A stretch of DNA of 7,515 bases from contig JAUNIK010000128.1 of the NCBI GenBank assembly GCA_030523505.1, positions 1-7,515 of the forward strand, written 5' to 3'. The translations under genes and the position numbers were made by a program. This DNA is from Prevotellaceae bacterium (GTDB lineage Bacteria > Bacteroidota > Bacteroidia > Bacteroidales > Bacteroidaceae). Below, piece by piece: positions 6,949 through 7,515 of this stretch (position 1 is the stretch's first letter; each line of letters begins with the position of its first letter). Under the pieces are notes generated by a model that saw only the letters and a program-made list of their open reading frames with translations, searched no databases and was not told where the DNA came from.

Positions 6949-7515
6949 ATGACTAAGAAATTATTATATAGTATCGCCATAGTTGCAGGACTCGTTTCCT
7001 GCAAGGGCGATTACGATGATTGGGCAACTCCTCAAAGCAATGCTGCAAGTGAGACGGCAGCACAGTTTGACCTAATATTGACTCCCAAACTGACTTCAAT
7101 CAATTTTGAAGAAGAGAATCCAGAAACAGTTGCTTTGTTTTCTGCTTCAAATCTTCAAGATGGGGTTGCTACCCTTAATTCATATAAAGTAGAGATTTCC
7201 GATGGTGCTTCAGCTACAAAAGAAATAGAAGTGTCTTCTGATGGATCTGTTTCTGTCTCGACTCTTGAAGGGATTGTCGAAGGCTTTTTTGGAAAGAAAA
7301 GAGAGCCGGTTGAATACGATGTTTACGTGACTGTCACATCAGTAGTTGATGTAGTAACAGCTGATGGAATTGTTTCCTTAAAGAAGGAATTTGATCCATT
7401 TGTTGTAAAAGCTACTGTCAAAGCATCAAAAGAGCTGTATTACGTAGGTGATATTGGTGGATGGGGAATGTTCTTCCCAATGTCTGAGGTAGATACTGAT
7501 AAATTTGCTGGTTAC
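6949..7515 (+). CDS. susF: SusF-like surface glycan-binding lipoprotein, N-terminal 189 codons (cut by window edge)
   Basis: The frame opens at ATG 6949, 24 bases after the susE-like stop, and stays open for 189 codons to the edge. Residues 1-18 are a lipoprotein signal with lipobox LVSC (Cys18), followed by KGDYDDWATPQ, a start pattern common in SusF-type and related surface lipoproteins. Residues about 38-155 look like an Ig-like N-terminal domain rich in beta strands (DLILTPKLTSINFEEE, VEYDVYVTVTSVVDVVTADG). A first carbohydrate-binding module begins at about 162 with LYYVGDIGGWGMFFPMSEVD, whose GWG/MFFPM pattern matches the opening of SusE/SusF modules. Complete SusF (485 residues in B. 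thetaiotaomicron) has three such modules; the number here cannot be seen. It could instead be a second SusE-like protein. Start choice rests on the signal peptide and on there being no competing upstream ATG with a lipobox in register. Confidence 0.82.
   Translation, partial: MTKKLLYSIAIVAGLVSCKGDYDDWATPQSNAASETAAQFDLILTPKLTSINFEEENPETVALFSASNLQDGVATLNSYKVEISDGASATKEIEVSSDGSVSVSTLEGIVEGFFGKKREPVEYDVYVTVTSVVDVVTADGIVSLKKEFDPFVVKATVKASKELYYVGDIGGWGMFFPMSEVDTDKFAGY

Noticed and set aside
1..7515. A wholly new system
   Set aside because: All genes fit a known type of locus (LacI-family regulator plus SusC, SusD, SusE and SusF-like proteins). No unexplained gene, repeat array or mobile element was found; only the control-region layout and the susC mosaic merit follow-up.

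Overview
The window looks like part of a Bacteroidota (Bacteroidales, most likely Prevotella-like) glycan utilisation locus. The support is a SusC/SusD pair followed by two outer-membrane lipoproteins of the SusE/SusF kind, TAnnTTTG-type -7 promoter boxes, A/T-rich translation starts without clear Shine-Dalgarno sequences, and short gaps between genes. The genus is inferred from general gene style only.

Layout. Positions 1-565 (minus strand) hold the first 188 codons of a LacI-family regulator, cut by the left edge. Positions 566-809 are a divergent control region. It contains an 18-bp near-perfect palindrome typical of LacI-family operators (650-667), a -7 box facing the regulator (589-596) and a -7 box facing the transporter operon (720-727). 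From 810 to the right edge, four genes run on the plus strand with gaps of 20, 29 and 24 bases: susC-like (810-3896), susD-like (3917-5662), susE-like (5692-6924) and a susF-like gene cut by the right edge (6949-7515). No gene-free stretch exceeds 300 bases and no RNA gene, mobile element, CRISPR array or terminator was seen.

How it works. By analogy with the Bacteroides thetaiotaomicron starch system, the SusD, SusE and SusF lipoproteins would hold glycan on the cell surface, and SusC with SusD would import oligosaccharides through the outer membrane using TonB energy. The LacI-family protein would sense a sugar and control the operon, and probably its own gene, through the shared intergenic operator. 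A starch or other alpha-glucan substrate is the best guess, from the susCDEF order and the starch-binding-module character of SusE/SusF. No glycoside hydrolase lies inside the window to confirm it.

The locus type is well known. The least ordinary part is the control region. The two -7 boxes lie almost exactly equidistant from the operator centre, and a GAAATC element lies exactly 81 bp from that centre on each side, in mirrored orientation. The SusC gene also shows a strong internal change in base composition.
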